Positions 19,920 through 30,332 of a stretch of 32,500 nucleotides of DNA are shown piece after piece. The stretch is from Glandiceps talaboti (taxonomy: Eukaryota > Hemichordata > Enteropneusta > Spengelidae). The DNA lies in assembly GCF_964340395.1 (NCBI RefSeq), contig NC_135551.1:28390880-28423379 (forward strand), written 5' to 3'. The notes beneath the pieces were generated by a model. It had not been told where the DNA came from. It saw only the letters and a list, made by a program, of their open reading frames with translations, and searched no databases. Numbering within the stretch: the first letter of the stretch is position 1; the number at the start of each line of letters is the position of its first letter. Position numbers and translations under genes: made by a program.

Positions 19920-22900
19920 CCAAGACGAACCAACTTGAAATAGTGTTACTGTTGTTACTTATTAGTTAAAATTACTTACACTTTAACAGGGATGCATTGA
20001 TGTAAAGAACTTCAAAGGCGAAAATACAATTTTACAATGAAGCTATGGCATGAACTTCTTATAGCAGCAATTGGATATATAAATACTACCTTCTCAAGCT
20101 TCACTAAGCATAATCTTACTGGTTGAACAACTGTGGTCATTGTGACCATGTACAGGGACTTGAATTACTGAAATTTAAAATTATCGTTTTATAAAACTGA
20201 AGCATGCTTTGATAATAATAACGGTACTGTTTTCTTGGGGCTTCTGCCTGATGCATAGACAGTAGAGAGGTATATGGTGAAATGAAGTAATTTCCAACTG
20301 TAATCTTTATAATTAAGTATGCAATATTACTAGAGATAGTTTAGAACTTCACTAAGCTACTGATAAGATAGTCAACAGTTTACTATGTGTTTTGAAATAG
20401 AAAGGAATCCCGTCTTGGCCTGCGTCTCTTTTAACGTAAGTGTAAACTGAATAAAACTGGTTGGGGAAATAAGAGTTGAAATCATGTACCTGGATACTGT
20501 GCATCGTCATCGTCAGGCAATGGACCAATCACATTTCTCAACGTTGTTGTCAAGAGAGTTGTTTCTTCTGGACTGATTGTTGCTATAGCTGTTTTTGTTG
20601 TTTCCATGGATAGAGTGGTATCTGCCTCTGTTGTGCTGATGATCACATCTGAAGATGTGGTGGTAGCAGAAGATGTTGTCCTCAGTGGTTTAGTTGTGTC
20701 TGTAAGGAGTGGAGCTGTTGTTCTGGTTGTATCAGTACTGCTATGTAATGTTGAAATTACAGGAGAGCTTCCCATAGTTGTTGGTGTAGTTTGAGATGTA
20801 GAAGATTCTTCAGAAATGAGTTGAGTCGACATCGTTGTGTATGTTGTCATATCTGAAGTCAGTGATTGAGCTGTTGTTACAGTAGTTTCTGTTTCATCTG
20901 TGGTTGTTGTTTCATCTCCACGTGTTGTAGTTATCATACTTGTCAGTATATATGGTGTCGTGTTGTCTGGCGAGGACACCGAACTTGAAGATGACGTGAC
21001 ACTTGTTATTTCCGTGGTTGTAAAAGGTGATATAGTTGTTGGACTCCAGAAAGTTGTTGACGCAATTTCTGGTGTGACAACAGTTGAAGAAATTGTTGAT
21101 GATGGCATTGATGACAAAAGACTTGATGATTGGGGTAGCGAAGGTGTCGTTTGGGTTGTCATAGCAGTTTCTGAGCTGGATGTTGTAGAAGTTGTTGTGG
21201 ATGTTATGGGTTCTGTGCTAACATGTGTTGTCATGGCCTGGGTGGAAGTTGTGGGGGTTGGTGTAAACGATATTGTTTCATCTGATGTAGTTGATAAGAG
21301 GTGTGTTGAAAACACAGGAGATGTTGATGAAATTTCTGTCGTTAGGTCTGTTCCTGCTTCTGATGTGGTTGGGAAAGATGTAGTTGTGTACTCTGTACCA
21401 TATGAGACAGTTGATTCATAATCCATGGTTGTTGGTGAAGATGTCGATGGTGACATAGTAGAAGATGGCTGAGTGGAAAGATCTGTGACCACTTCTGGTG
21501 TGCTAGGTTGTAGAGACGTTGTCATGACTTCTGTACCAGGTACAGTCGTTGTTCTTTCCATTGTGGTTGTGCTAGCTTCAGTTGTGAGATCTGTTTCTGC
21601 TCCTGATGTTGTTCGGAGAGATGTAGTTGTGTACTCTGTACCGTGTGAGACAGTTGATTCATAATCCACGGTTGTTGGTGAAGATGTCGATGACATTGAA
21701 GATGGTTGACTCGAAAAGTCTGTGACCACTTTTGGTGTGCTAGGTTGTAGAGACGTTGTCATGACTTCTGTACCAGGTATAGTTGTTGTCCCTTCCATTG
21801 TGGTTGTGCTAGTTCCAGTTGTGAGATCTGTTTCTGTTTCCGATGTTGTTGGGAGAGATGTAGTTGTGTACTCTGTACCGCGTGAGACAGTTGATTCATA
21901 ATCCATGGTTGTTGGTGAAGATGTCGATGGTGACATAGTAGAATATGGCTGAGTGGAAAGATCTGTGACCACTTCTGGTGTGCTAGGTTGTAGAGACGTT
22001 GTCATGACTTCTGTACCAGGTACAGTCGTTGTTCTTTCCATTGTGGTTGTGCTAGCTTCAGTTGTGAGATCTGTTTCTGCTCCTGATGTTGTTTGGAGAG
22101 ATGTAGTTGTGTACTCTGTACCGTGTGAGACAGTTGATTCATAATCCACGGTTGTTGGTGAAGATGTCGATGACATTGAAGATGGTTGACTCGAAAAGTC
22201 TGTGACCACTTTTGGTGTGCTAGGTTGTAGAGACGTTTTCATGACTTCTGTACCAGGTATAGTTGTTGTCCCTTCCATTGTGGTTGTGCTAGTTCCAGTT
22301 GTGAGATCTGTTTCTGTTTCCGATGTTGTTGGGAGAGATGTAGCTGTGTACTCTGTACCGTGTGAGACAGTTGATTCATAATTTAATGTCGTTGGTGAAG
22401 ACGTCGATGACATTGAAGATGGTTGAGTTGAAAAGTCTGTGACCACTTCTGGTGTGCTAAGCTTTAGAGATGTTGTCAAGACTTCTGTACCTGGTATAGT
22501 TGTTGTACCTTCCATTGTGGTTGTGCTAGTTTCAGTTGTGAGATCTGTTTCTGCTTCTGATGTGGTTCGGACAGATGTAGTTGTGTACTCTGTACCGTGT
22601 GAGACAGTTGATTCATAATCCATGGTTGTTGGTGAAGATGTCGATGGCATTGAAGATGGTTGAGTCGAAAAGTATGTGACCACTTCTGGTGTGCTAGGTT
22701 GTAGAGACGTTGTCCAGACTTCTGTACCAGGTATAGTTGTTGTCCTTTCCATTGTAGTAGAGCTAGTTTCAGTTGTGAGATCTGTTTCTGCTTCTGATGT
22801 GGTTGGGAGAGATGTAGTTGTGTACTCTGTACCGTGTGAGACAGTTGATTTATAATCCATGGTTGTTGGTGAAGATGTCGAAGGTGATATGGAAGATGAC

Positions 22901-25900
22901 TGAGTGGTAAATTCTGTTACCATTTCAGGTGTGCTAGGTTGTAGAGCTGTTGTCATGATTTCGGTACCGGGTACAGTTGTTATTCCTCCCATTGTGGTTG
23001 TAGTTTCAGTTGTTACCTTCTCTGACGTCATTGCAAATGACGTAGAAAAGATGGCAGTCGAAGATGGAGAAGGAGATGTAACAAATGATGTCCAATCCGT
23101 TTCAGAATCTGTAGTGAAAGGTTTTGATGTGGTTGTCATTAACTCGGTGCCTGCCATGGTGGAGGTTTTCATCAACGTCGTTGGGCTGGTACTACTTGGC
23201 ATTTCTGTGCCACCAGGGGTGCTTTCTACCCCTGTTGGTGTTACTATTGATGTACCAATTGTCGGAAGTCTTGATGTTACTGTTGATGTTGTTGATGGGT
23301 CTCGTGAGATGAGTTGAGTTGTAAAGTCTGTTTCAGCATCGGGCGTGGTTGATATTGGTGTAGTTGTAAACTCATCTGTGCCATGTGAGGTGCTTGATAT
23401 GGTTTCTGTTGTTTGTAAAGTTGATATCGGTGTATTGGATGTTGTAGATTCAGTATCTGTCACGGGATCATAAATGGTTGTTTGTGGTATAGTTGTTACC
23501 ATATCTGTTCCAGCTGGAGTACTTTCAACTATTGTTGGTGTTATTGTTGACATGTATTCAGTTGTATGCTCTGTTGTTGTTACTGTTGTTGTTGTAATTG
23601 ATGGCTTTTGTGAGGGAGTTGATTGAGTTGTAACGTCTGTTTCAACATCAGGCGTGGTTGATATTTGCATAGTTGTTGTCAATTGTTCTGTGCCAAGTGA
23701 TGTGCTTGATTTGTCGAATGCTGTTGTCTCTACAGTAGTTGTTGGGTACTGTGGCATATTTGTAGTTGAACTTTCTGTAGCAGTCAGATGTGTAGTAGAT
23801 CCTGGAGTAGGCGTTCCCTCGTTTGAGGTCATTTCAGATGTTGGAGAAGAGACGGTAGAGGGAATTGGCCAAGTAAAGATATTATCTGTTGTCATGTATG
23901 TGTCTGTATTAGCTGTAGATGGTTCTAATGTTGTAATTAATTCAGTCTCTGTCATAATGGAAGTTGCCTTCAGGGTTGTTGGGTTGGTACCTGACACGCC
24001 TAAAGATGTCAAATCTGATGTTGCTATAAGTGAAGTTGTTTCAAGTGTATTTGATGTTGTAAATGCAGTGTCTGTCTCAGGATCAGATGTGGTTGTTTTT
24101 GGCATAGTTGTCATCACATCTGTGCCAGCTTGGGTGCTTTGAGATAATGTAAAGGTTATTGTTGATACATCGATAGTTGTAAGTTCAGGCCTGACTTTCG
24201 TCGTTGATGAGTCCTTCTCAGTTGCAACTTTGGTCGTAATATCTGTTTCAATATCTGGCGTAATTGATAGTGGTACGGTTGTCGATTCTTCTGTGCCAAA
24301 TGAAGGGCTTGATGCTTCCAGGTCTGTTGTCACTGCAGTAATTGTTGCTGATGTTTCTGTGTTTATTTCTGATGAGGTTGCTATAGTATCAGTGCCATAT
24401 TGGGTTGTTCTTGATGATGTTGATGGGGATGACGAAACTACAGTAGCTGTAGAATCTGTTGAAGTACTTGTATCCTTTGGGGTTCTTTCTTCAGTTGTTT
24501 TCATCGTAGTCCGAACAGATGATGACGATGTATCTGTGGTTGTCATATCAGTGTCCACACCTTGTGATAAAGTCGTCTGCCATGTTGCAAAATCAGTTCC
24601 TGTCTTTTGTGTACTTGCTGGTGGTTGGTTCGTTGATTGGTCATTCATGACATTGGCATGCTGGGGAAGACTAGGTAATCGACTTGTAGTCTGTACATTT
24701 TCTTCTTTCCTAGAGTCATTTGTAGATTTTTTCTGTCTGGTGTTTATCTCGATCATGTGATTCATATCTTCAACTGATCTGGATACTAATTAGAAACATA
24801 AAATAAAATAAAACAATAACTTTCATAACTTCATTACATGTGTGAATATTAAGGTTACAGTCTTAAGGACATTGCTCACTATTGTTAATATCTTATATAT
24901 AATAATATTATCGTATCAAGTTCATAAATTATTGTTAATACGTCTACAAACTGTGAGTAAAAGTGACAAAAATGGTGATAGATTGTAAAGATAAAATTTC
25001 AAGATTTGCTGAGCACAGGGATAACTCATCGGATTGGTCTGTGTGTGTGTGTGTGTGTGTGTGTGCGCTGACTCTTCTGTGCTGTAATTATTGTCTTTAG
25101 TGGCATATTACAAAAAATGTCCTCAACTTAACGATAATACAGATTTCCCGCTTTAAAAAAGCAGAATTAGTTCCATGCTAAATTTGTGTTTAAGCCACTT
25201 TTCCTGTGTCATTCATAAGCTTACATATGCAGAGAAGAAGGCGTTCAGTTCATCAAATTTATTTGAGAACTGATTTCATAATTATGTAACTAAGTCTACA
25301 TTTGAAGTAGGTCACACAATGAAATAAAAGGGCGATCTCAGAGTCCATGAATCGAAATCACCAGCCTGTAATATAAATCCTTGTAATACAAATTCTGAGT
25401 AAAAGTTCAAATATTTGTCGTTTTAATGCTTGCCGTCTGTTTCCGATTGTCCTTCACATGGCACCGTAGGTAGACATTTCACAAAGTTTCTAAGTAACGA
25501 CAACTTCTATTAGAACCTTCATAACATGACAAGATCACGATCCATAATAAAAATTGATTTTATGTTGAGTTCCATTGCTCTCTCGCTTTATCAGAGGGTG
25601 TTTTTTACTATATAATAACTTGTGAACAGAACCCGTGGGAATTTGTTAACTTCAACACCAAATTAGAAACATTATATTTAAAATCAACATACACGTTGGC
25701 ATATTCGATTTGAGGACTATCCTGGGTTTCCAGTATCGAAACTCTGCCCGAGTTAAATTACTCTAATTCGCTCACAGCTGCATATTTTGGGCACCTCACA
25801 TCCCAGCCTAATAGACTAATTGTCGACAATCGCTTGTGCTATTTGTAGAAATTGATTAACTAGCATGGTTATACCATGGAGGTATAAAGGGATAAATATG

Positions 25901-28781
25901 TCATGTATTTGTAATTACAGTGTCATGTCTGAATCCAAACACACGAATTACAATTCTTTTCCCAAGTTCTACGTACATAACGACATCCCGTGTCTACGTC
26001 ACTAGTTTTGGCGTGCTCGAAATATAATTCAAAACGTTCTAAATCGTCATTATAGTTCGCAACTTTTCATAACTTATGCTTGAGGTGGTGTAACTATACT
26101 ATATATTTCAATGTTTTCCTTCATTCGGCCGGAAAGTACTTTTGACCTGATCAGGGTTTTATCACAACTTCTCTATCGACTAGTAGGGACAACAATAGGC
26201 TCTAATTATCGAGAAACATATATATTTTCATGGAATTTTGAGCGCGGGGCTTTAGCGCCACGTCAGTGAAATCATGCCTAGGGCACTCACGGTGAAAATG
26301 TATGAAAATTAATATGAATATTCCCTCAACGTAAACTAGTCAACATCTTCTCAGTGCCGTCTGAGAGTACTTGAGGTCTGTATTATTATTGTTATCGGTG
26401 AATACATAAAATGTGACATGCTATCAACTTCAGAATTTACCAGTCGACTACAACCCACTCTCTATCATGATATATTTGAAGCCTGTCGGAAAGAACGCGA
26501 AGCGTGTAGACGATTAAGAGTCCGAGCAAGTGGTTCGTGACCTTTGACCTATTTTTACCCCTGTTAAATCTAGGTAATCAAATTCTCATGACTCCGTTGT
26601 ACAGTCCGTTTCAAGTTACCTTTCATCGCTTGTGTTTGATAAAACCACACAAAAACCAATGAAAAACTACATATGCTACACTTCAAGTTAGCAAGATTGA
26701 ATGAATGCGGTTTCTTGCAACATTTTCTCTACTAAATAACATGAACTACATGTATATTCCTGCCACCATGACGACATCAAATGCAGACATCAAAACAGTG
26801 GCGCCCAATGTCTGCATCAAGTTGCAGGACGTTTAAATGGTTCATTTCATAATAGACACAATGTAGCAATCTTGCTATCTTAGTGTAGAATACTGTTTCT
26901 TCTTTTGTTTCTGAGTGGTTGTATAAACGGTAAGTTGAAATGGGCGGTAAAACAAACTCTACTTTACACGTTGTACTCACACCCACGAATAGAGGAAGCT
27001 TTGAGTTTCTGACGTTATTGGTTTTATCGTCACATCTGTTCCTCCTTGTCATCTGCTAAGTTATCGTTCAAACCTGTCACGCGATATCGTCAAATATTGA
27101 GTGACGTGTTTTAAAGAAGTAGTATCATCAAAACTAAACACGGAAATACACAAAATATGCTAACTTTACTGGTACTAGTGTAAAAGATATCAAGGAAGGC
27201 GTCTCGCCGAATAAAACAATTGCTGGACCGAGGTCAAAGGTCTTCAGACTTCACAACTGTCACGCATCTCTCTGTTTCTCAGAAAGTAATGCACTGCCAT
27301 AGCTGATTTGAGAGGAAGTTGTCTGTAATGTGGGCACAAGTAACTTTACCATTCATTTACTGTGCCACCATTTATTCAGTTATTTTGTCAAGGTTAAAAA
27401 TATAGTTTCTTTGTGTGTACATATCTTATTTCTTTGCACGCGTACGGTATAAATTTTTGTATCATTTTGTTATTATTTGGGCGAATAATGATTGAAATAA
27501 AAATAAAATTACTGTTCATAAAATTAATACAGATAATGAGAAGACGGTGACCCACATAACGTTTTGAACGCGTTGATTGATGATATGAATAATCAAATAC
27601 GACGATATAGCCTATAACGTTGGGCTGCTGTTTGCACCTCAATTGACCCACAGTCTGTTACCTAAAGTCATAATATGTAATACGTCCGAATTATTGGCCG
27701 CTGAGAACTGGTGTAATTCATGTAAACACCAAGTGTTTGATTAATATGACGATTCACCTATACTGTAGTATGCTATAAATTATTAGAAGTTGCTAATCAT
27801 ATCGTAAACTTGTCAAATGCGTGGCACGAGTTGGGGCTTAAAATCATAGAAATTCACTTTGAATGAATTCATTCAATGACTCAATGAGTTAGACGCATTT
27901 GAATACAACACACATCTACGACTAGATAACACCAAATGTTTGTCACTGTCGTAAAAAAGAAAATCAAGCCCTTTTGCGGCATTTCAAGAAGACGCTTCCC
28001 AAGATTTGTGAGAGTCGAAAAATACTCCTGGCTCGCGAGGATAGAGTTTCCACCAACTGATATATTATTCTAACCAGACGAGGGTGAAGGGTGGCTCAGT
28101 GGTTGTATAGAACCAAACTGTTTAATTTCGTATTCACCAAACACACCCTCCTAGTATCAAAGGAATGACATTCAAATAACACAAAGGAACAGGTGGATTA
28201 GCTTGTTCTTATCAATACATATTTCAGTCGCATTAACCTCAGACACGTACATCGAAATCTATCATCTTGACGTGTTTCTTGATCTTTATCATTATTATTG
28301 GCATGTATTAGAAATACAGTCATCGCATTGCACTGTGTCCAGGAACGTGTGTGGTATTTTTGGTATTTGTCGATCGATGGTCAAAGCATAGGCCAATTGC
28401 ATTAATCAAATCACAAGTTACTCGCCATAGTTACCTTTCATCTTGGACGTTGATAATGCAGCCATTGTTTGGTTACATGTTGTAAAGGTTGTGTAAACAC
28501 AAGGTCAAGGTGAAATCATTGCGTTCAAAAATGTTTAAACTACAGCGAGTTACTCTGGTATCAGATATAGCTGTATTATGACACAATGTCATTGTCAATT
28601 ACATGTGTATAGATATAATCTTATCAATTCAAAAAAATGTATTCAAAGTCATTTTGAGATAAAAATCATCTCAATATAAACACAACAATCTTGTGAAGAT
28701 CGACATCAGACGATATATAAGATGAGTAGCAGAGAGACAGGCAGACACTGGGAGAGACATAACAGACAGACAGACATACAT

Positions 28782-28838
<57 letters not shown>

Positions 28839-30255
28839 TAGGGGGTATGCAGAAAGACAGTCTACGTATGGATATAAGGTCCTCAACCTGAGCACTGCTG
28901 GTAATGAGTCACAGAATATTTTTACTCACAGAAACTAATATGCATTTAATCCCTCCACTCGAGTAACATGTAGAAAAACTATTTCATAGTTATACATTGT
29001 TATGACTTTAGCCCTTCATATTTTATGCCAATGTAGCTGTTTTCTTGATTTCTTGTATGGTAAATTTATCAAGTAAATGGTTCACATATGCTAATGGTCC
29101 AAAATAGTTTTATAATGAAGCTGTAAGACTAGCTACATATAGTTTAAGTTAACGTATTAGAAAAAAAAAATTATATTTCAAAATAAATTCAATGGGAAAT
29201 ATTGAGTGCAAGGTATGAAACTAAATAAAATGACGAAACCTAAAGTAATGGACGATAATATAACTACAGAACATGGTATGATATATAATTTAAAGAGCTG
29301 TTACATTGGCGTTCTTGAAATGTTGGTTCGTTGCTATGGTTTCAGGCTTTTCGTATATTCATCAGTGATACTAGAATAAATGTAGACATTAGAGTAATGA
29401 GTTACAACGTAACCAATTAATACATCATTAATGTCATCATCAATAATTAAAGTGCCATTATTTTATATTTGTTAATAAGCCACAGATTTATAGACGAGTG
29501 TCTACGTTTCAACACTTCCCACGATTCAACACATCTCACGCCTCTACTGTTACGTATTTGCGGACTGCGTACGTGTAGTCGCGTATTACAGCATTCTGTG
29601 GCGAACGTACGTACTGTGTGTTGTCTCGAGGAGATTTGGATAAAATAGATCTCATTACATTTTGGGCTATACTTACATATGATACTACGGACTACCCAGA
29701 GAGTTCATCGACTCTTTTTAGTTAAATACTTGATGAGGCTATCAACTTCATAATTACGTAGTTTCTACATGTTCTATGAGCTATGCAACACTGCAGACAA
29801 CGGATACGATCGAGTGTCAGGGATTTTCTCGAGTGACTGGTTTTACACGTGTCCTTTATAGCATAGGAGGAGAATACATGGAGTATTCATATGTATTCTC
29901 TCTCATTTAAGTCAATTACTTACTTACTTAATTAATGTTTTTAGGGAAAATAAAAAAACAAACCGACTAGAATTTAGAAAGAAACTGTCCTATGATTGAC
30001 GTCCCTACTCATAAATGATATACATGAAGATCAAACTATAATCATCGGGATGTTGAATAAGCTTACAAGTAGCCACAAACGGGAAGTTGTGTGAATGCAT
30101 TTCTCTGAGATTTGGAATCAAATTCCCAATGTGGAAAGATATGAAATATAATACATGTAGTACTCACTCAAAATAACGACCACTGTTAGCATTAAGATAA
30201 CCGAAACACACACAAACAACGTCAAGGATATGTTTTTACTCTTCCTAACATCCAT
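14312..30255 (-). CDS. Transmembrane mucin, PTS-SEA-EGF-TM architecture (ten exons, 1891 aa)
   Basis: Exons: 30255-30168, 24785-20490, 19809-19712, 19000-18936, 18259-18042, 17169-17016, 16229-16026, 15714-15246, 14918-14862, 14338-14312. Total 5676 nt, an exact multiple of three, with all phases compatible. Residues: hydrophobic segment ~9-30; Thr/Ser/Pro domain ~60-1450, a dense O-glycosylation substrate; SEA-like region ~1467-1580; Cys-rich part ~1595-1619; EGF-like domain 1619-1654 (Cys 1619, 1624, 1630, 1639, 1641, 1654); transmembrane helix ~1662-1684 followed by RRKMKKR; cytoplasmic tail to 1891, ending ETYL. Known families with this layout (MUC3, MUC12, MUC17) form the glycocalyx on apical epithelium and bind PDZ scaffolds. 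The role here is inferred. Uncertain points are exon 1, exons 9-10 and the exon 7 donor. It may instead be a mucin-like adhesion protein not orthologous to any vertebrate mucin. Confidence 0.82.
14647..14762. repeat. (TG)n-(ACTG)n-(TG)n compound microsatellite
   Basis: Two TG arrays flank about six ACTG units, near-symmetrically. In the mucin pre-mRNA this is a (CA)n tract in the intron before the terminal microexon. Confidence 0.95.
14862..14918 (-). CDS. Mucin exon 9: small tail exon
   Basis: Acceptor TTCCCTCTTCAG, a strong polypyrimidine tract; donor AGCGAG/GTAAAT. Exactly 19 codons, phase 0 at both ends: EGVENPTLEQNSTSDSLSE. The perfect phase fit with exon 8 and the good splice sites support it; no homology was used. 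Confidence 0.7.
15246..15714 (-). CDS. Mucin exon 8: main part of the cytoplasmic tail
   Basis: Acceptor ATTACTTTCAG; donor GTGCAG/GTAAGT; 156 complete codons. Hydrophilic and charged, with many Ser and Tyr (DYLNRSF, RPYYFRGD, VMYKRQNE, DTYELGE, EMYPYV); the tyrosines in YxxPhi-type contexts could be endocytic or SH2 sites. If the donor is not used, translation runs VSC and stops at 15236-15234, giving a shorter tail. Confidence 0.85.
16026..16229 (-). CDS. Mucin exon 7: end of EGF, transmembrane helix
   Basis: Acceptor CCATACTAG. It encodes CRSGNGWTYTGDQC, the final EGF loop, then SYIILAFSLIAIVAVIIIIL and LLVY, a clear membrane helix, and a basic stop-transfer RRKMKKR. Two donors, GCTAG/GTCAGT (end 16026) and CTAAG/GTATGC (end 16035), are both in frame with exon 8 and differ by three codons. 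Confidence 0.9.
16326..16500. repeat. Compound trinucleotide repeat
   Basis: In order: AAGAAC units, (ATC)n, a GC-rich CCG-like stretch, (CAC)n and (CAA)n. Intron 6 of the mucin gene. Poly-His, poly-Gln and poly-Gly frames across it are artefacts. Confidence 0.95.
16558..16882. repeat. (CATA)n microsatellite, ~325 bp
   Basis: About 80 tetranucleotide units, interrupted by CGTGCGTGCG near 16640 and by CACATATA at two places. Intron 6 of the mucin gene; the transcribed strand reads (TGTA)n. Confidence 0.95.
17016..17169 (-). CDS. Mucin exon 6: Cys-rich and EGF-like domain
   Basis: Acceptor AACTTCAACAG; donor TGCAG/GTTAGA. It encodes nine cysteines, starting NEVNWCENAICDPSM and ending CENDGICQHDESGIQC. 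The last four are the first four cysteines of an EGF domain completed by exon 7. The phase-matched split of the EGF between exons supports the model. Confidence 0.88.
17170..18041. other. Mucin intron 5
   Basis: Contains the candidate MITE at 17231-17609 and no recognised exon. Confidence 0.5.
17231..17609. mobile_element. Possible MITE with AGGCCT-ended inverted repeats
   Basis: The left end AGGCCTAATAAAAAAAGTGT then GGTTCCGATTAC resembles the reverse complement of the right end (AGGCCTTAGAAAAATAATTG then TTTGGTTCAGGTTAC). The interior is T-rich with no ORF. CTAA occurs just outside or at both ends. Intron 5 of the mucin gene. Confidence 0.4.
18042..18259 (-). CDS. Mucin exon 5: end of SEA-like region
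   Basis: Acceptor TTTATATTCAG; donor GGTG/GTAAGT. It encodes QNQILVRRSIAVLATSTNVS followed by VSYDVIYDATSE, an acidic helix-like part and INSSFSVVQQPCQVTCG. The V-x-V-x-Y-D-V strand matches the place where SEA domains of MUC1/MUC17 type carry G-S-[VI]-V-V, but that cleavage motif is absent. Predicted N-glycosylation sequons include NVS, NGT and NSS. Confidence 0.85.
18559..18606. repeat. A-rich (AAAAAAT)n tract
   Basis: Runs of A separated by single T, in intron 4 of the mucin gene. It may be a retroposon tail, but no body was recognised. Confidence 0.8.
18936..19000 (-). CDS. Mucin exon 4: SEA-like region
   Basis: Acceptor TTTTTTTTAG; donor ATCAA/GTAGGT; 65 nt. It encodes FCPYYKELDTKAFIDCKVTD plus Ile, and two bases of a Lys codon. 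The two cysteines may pair. The CKVTDI end resembles the strand before the SEA cleavage loop. Confidence 0.8.
19050..19305. repeat. (CATA)n/(CATG)n/(CACG)n compound microsatellite
   Basis: Tetranucleotide arrays that change phase from CATA to CATG to CACG and back to CATA, bordered by CA repeats. Intron 3 of the mucin gene. Confidence 0.95.
19712..19809 (-). CDS. Mucin exon 3: start of SEA-like region
   Basis: Acceptor ATTCAACAG; donor GATACA/GTGAGT. Two bases complete the Glu codon from exon 2, then 32 codons including KTYYYDIVVSYNSGASNDDI. The alternating hydrophobic strand followed by an amphipathic helix-like stretch fits the first strand and helix of a SEA fold. Confidence 0.82.
19884..19918. 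repeat. (AT)n microsatellite
   Basis: Short uninterrupted TA run in intron 2 of the mucin gene, which otherwise (19810-20489) shows nothing recognisable. Confidence 0.9.
20490..24785 (-). CDS. Mucin exon 2: giant Thr/Ser/Pro domain
   Basis: A single 4296-nt exon, acceptor CTAATTAG, donor CCAG/GTACAT. It begins SRSVEDMNHMIEINTRQKKS, then is dominated by Thr and Ser with Pro, lacks cysteine, and ends in an acidic DDDDAQYP. The C-terminal half has seven ~80-residue repeats marked by GTEYTTTS and IPGTEV; the N-terminal half holds older diverged relatives (GTEQLTTT, GTDEFTTT, PDVETD). Such PTS domains are heavily O-glycosylated rods. Long Val-rich open frames on the opposite strand are shadows of the ACN/TCN codons. 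Confidence 0.9.
21330..22990 (-). repeat. ~240-bp coding tandem repeat array in the mucin domain
   Basis: Seven units of about 80 codons; the word ACTTCTGTACC recurs roughly every 240 bp on the plus strand. A higher-order 480-bp unit is present: 21421-21900 and 21901-22380 differ at only five positions. Outer units are more diverged. Confidence 0.92.
25037..25065. repeat. (GT)n microsatellite
   Basis: Short GT array. Confidence 0.9.
28765..28838. repeat. (CAGA)n microsatellite
   Basis: About 18 units of CAGA with one CATA interruption. Confidence 0.95.
30168..30255 (-). CDS. Mucin exon 1: N-terminal signal sequence
   Basis: ATG at 30255 in good context (CAACCATGG) opens MDVRKSKN and then a ~21-residue hydrophobic run (ISLTLFVCVSVILMLTVVVI). 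Donor TTGA/GTGAGT leaves one base that exactly completes the first codon of exon 2. The long core with basic N-flank could be a cleaved signal peptide or an uncleaved signal anchor. The 5.4-kb distance to exon 2 makes alternative first exons possible. Confidence 0.72.
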
Positions 30256-30326
30256 GGTTGCACCGCTATGTTTTATCCTCTCTTTGACACGATTTCAGAT
30301 CCGGGTTTCAGATCACTCCCTCTGAA

Positions 30327-30332
30327 CTTATA
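30327..30332 (-). promoter_or_regulatory. Candidate TATA box of the mucin gene
   Basis: TATAAG on the minus strand, 72 nt before the ATG at 30255. With usual spacing, transcription would start near 30300 and give a ~45-nt 5'UTR. No convincing initiator seen. Confidence 0.3.

Larger units (their letters stand above)
24786..30167. other. Mucin intron 1 (5.4 kb)
   Basis: No coding exon could be supported. It holds a (GT)n run at 25037-25065 and a (CAGA)n array at 28765-28838. A minus-strand ATG at 27052 opens MTRRNRCDDKTNNVRNSKLP with a GTGAGT donor nearby, but the phase does not suit exon 2. A pol III A-box match TGGCTCAGTGG lies at 28092-28102 on the plus strand without a good B box. Confidence 0.5.

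Noticed and set aside
20606-24760. Long Val/Asp-rich open frames on the plus strand across the mucin exon
   Set aside because: They are the reverse complement of Thr/Ser codons in a repeat; the minus strand is continuously open for over 4 kb and joins in phase to the neighbouring exons.
26777-27052. Minus-strand 91-codon frame as an alternative first exon of the mucin
   Set aside because: The nearby GTGAGT donor gives the wrong phase for exon 2, and the frame has no signal-sequence character.
28085-28140. Plus-strand A box TGGCTCAGTGG as a tRNA or SINE
   Set aside because: The expected B box is missing or very poor.
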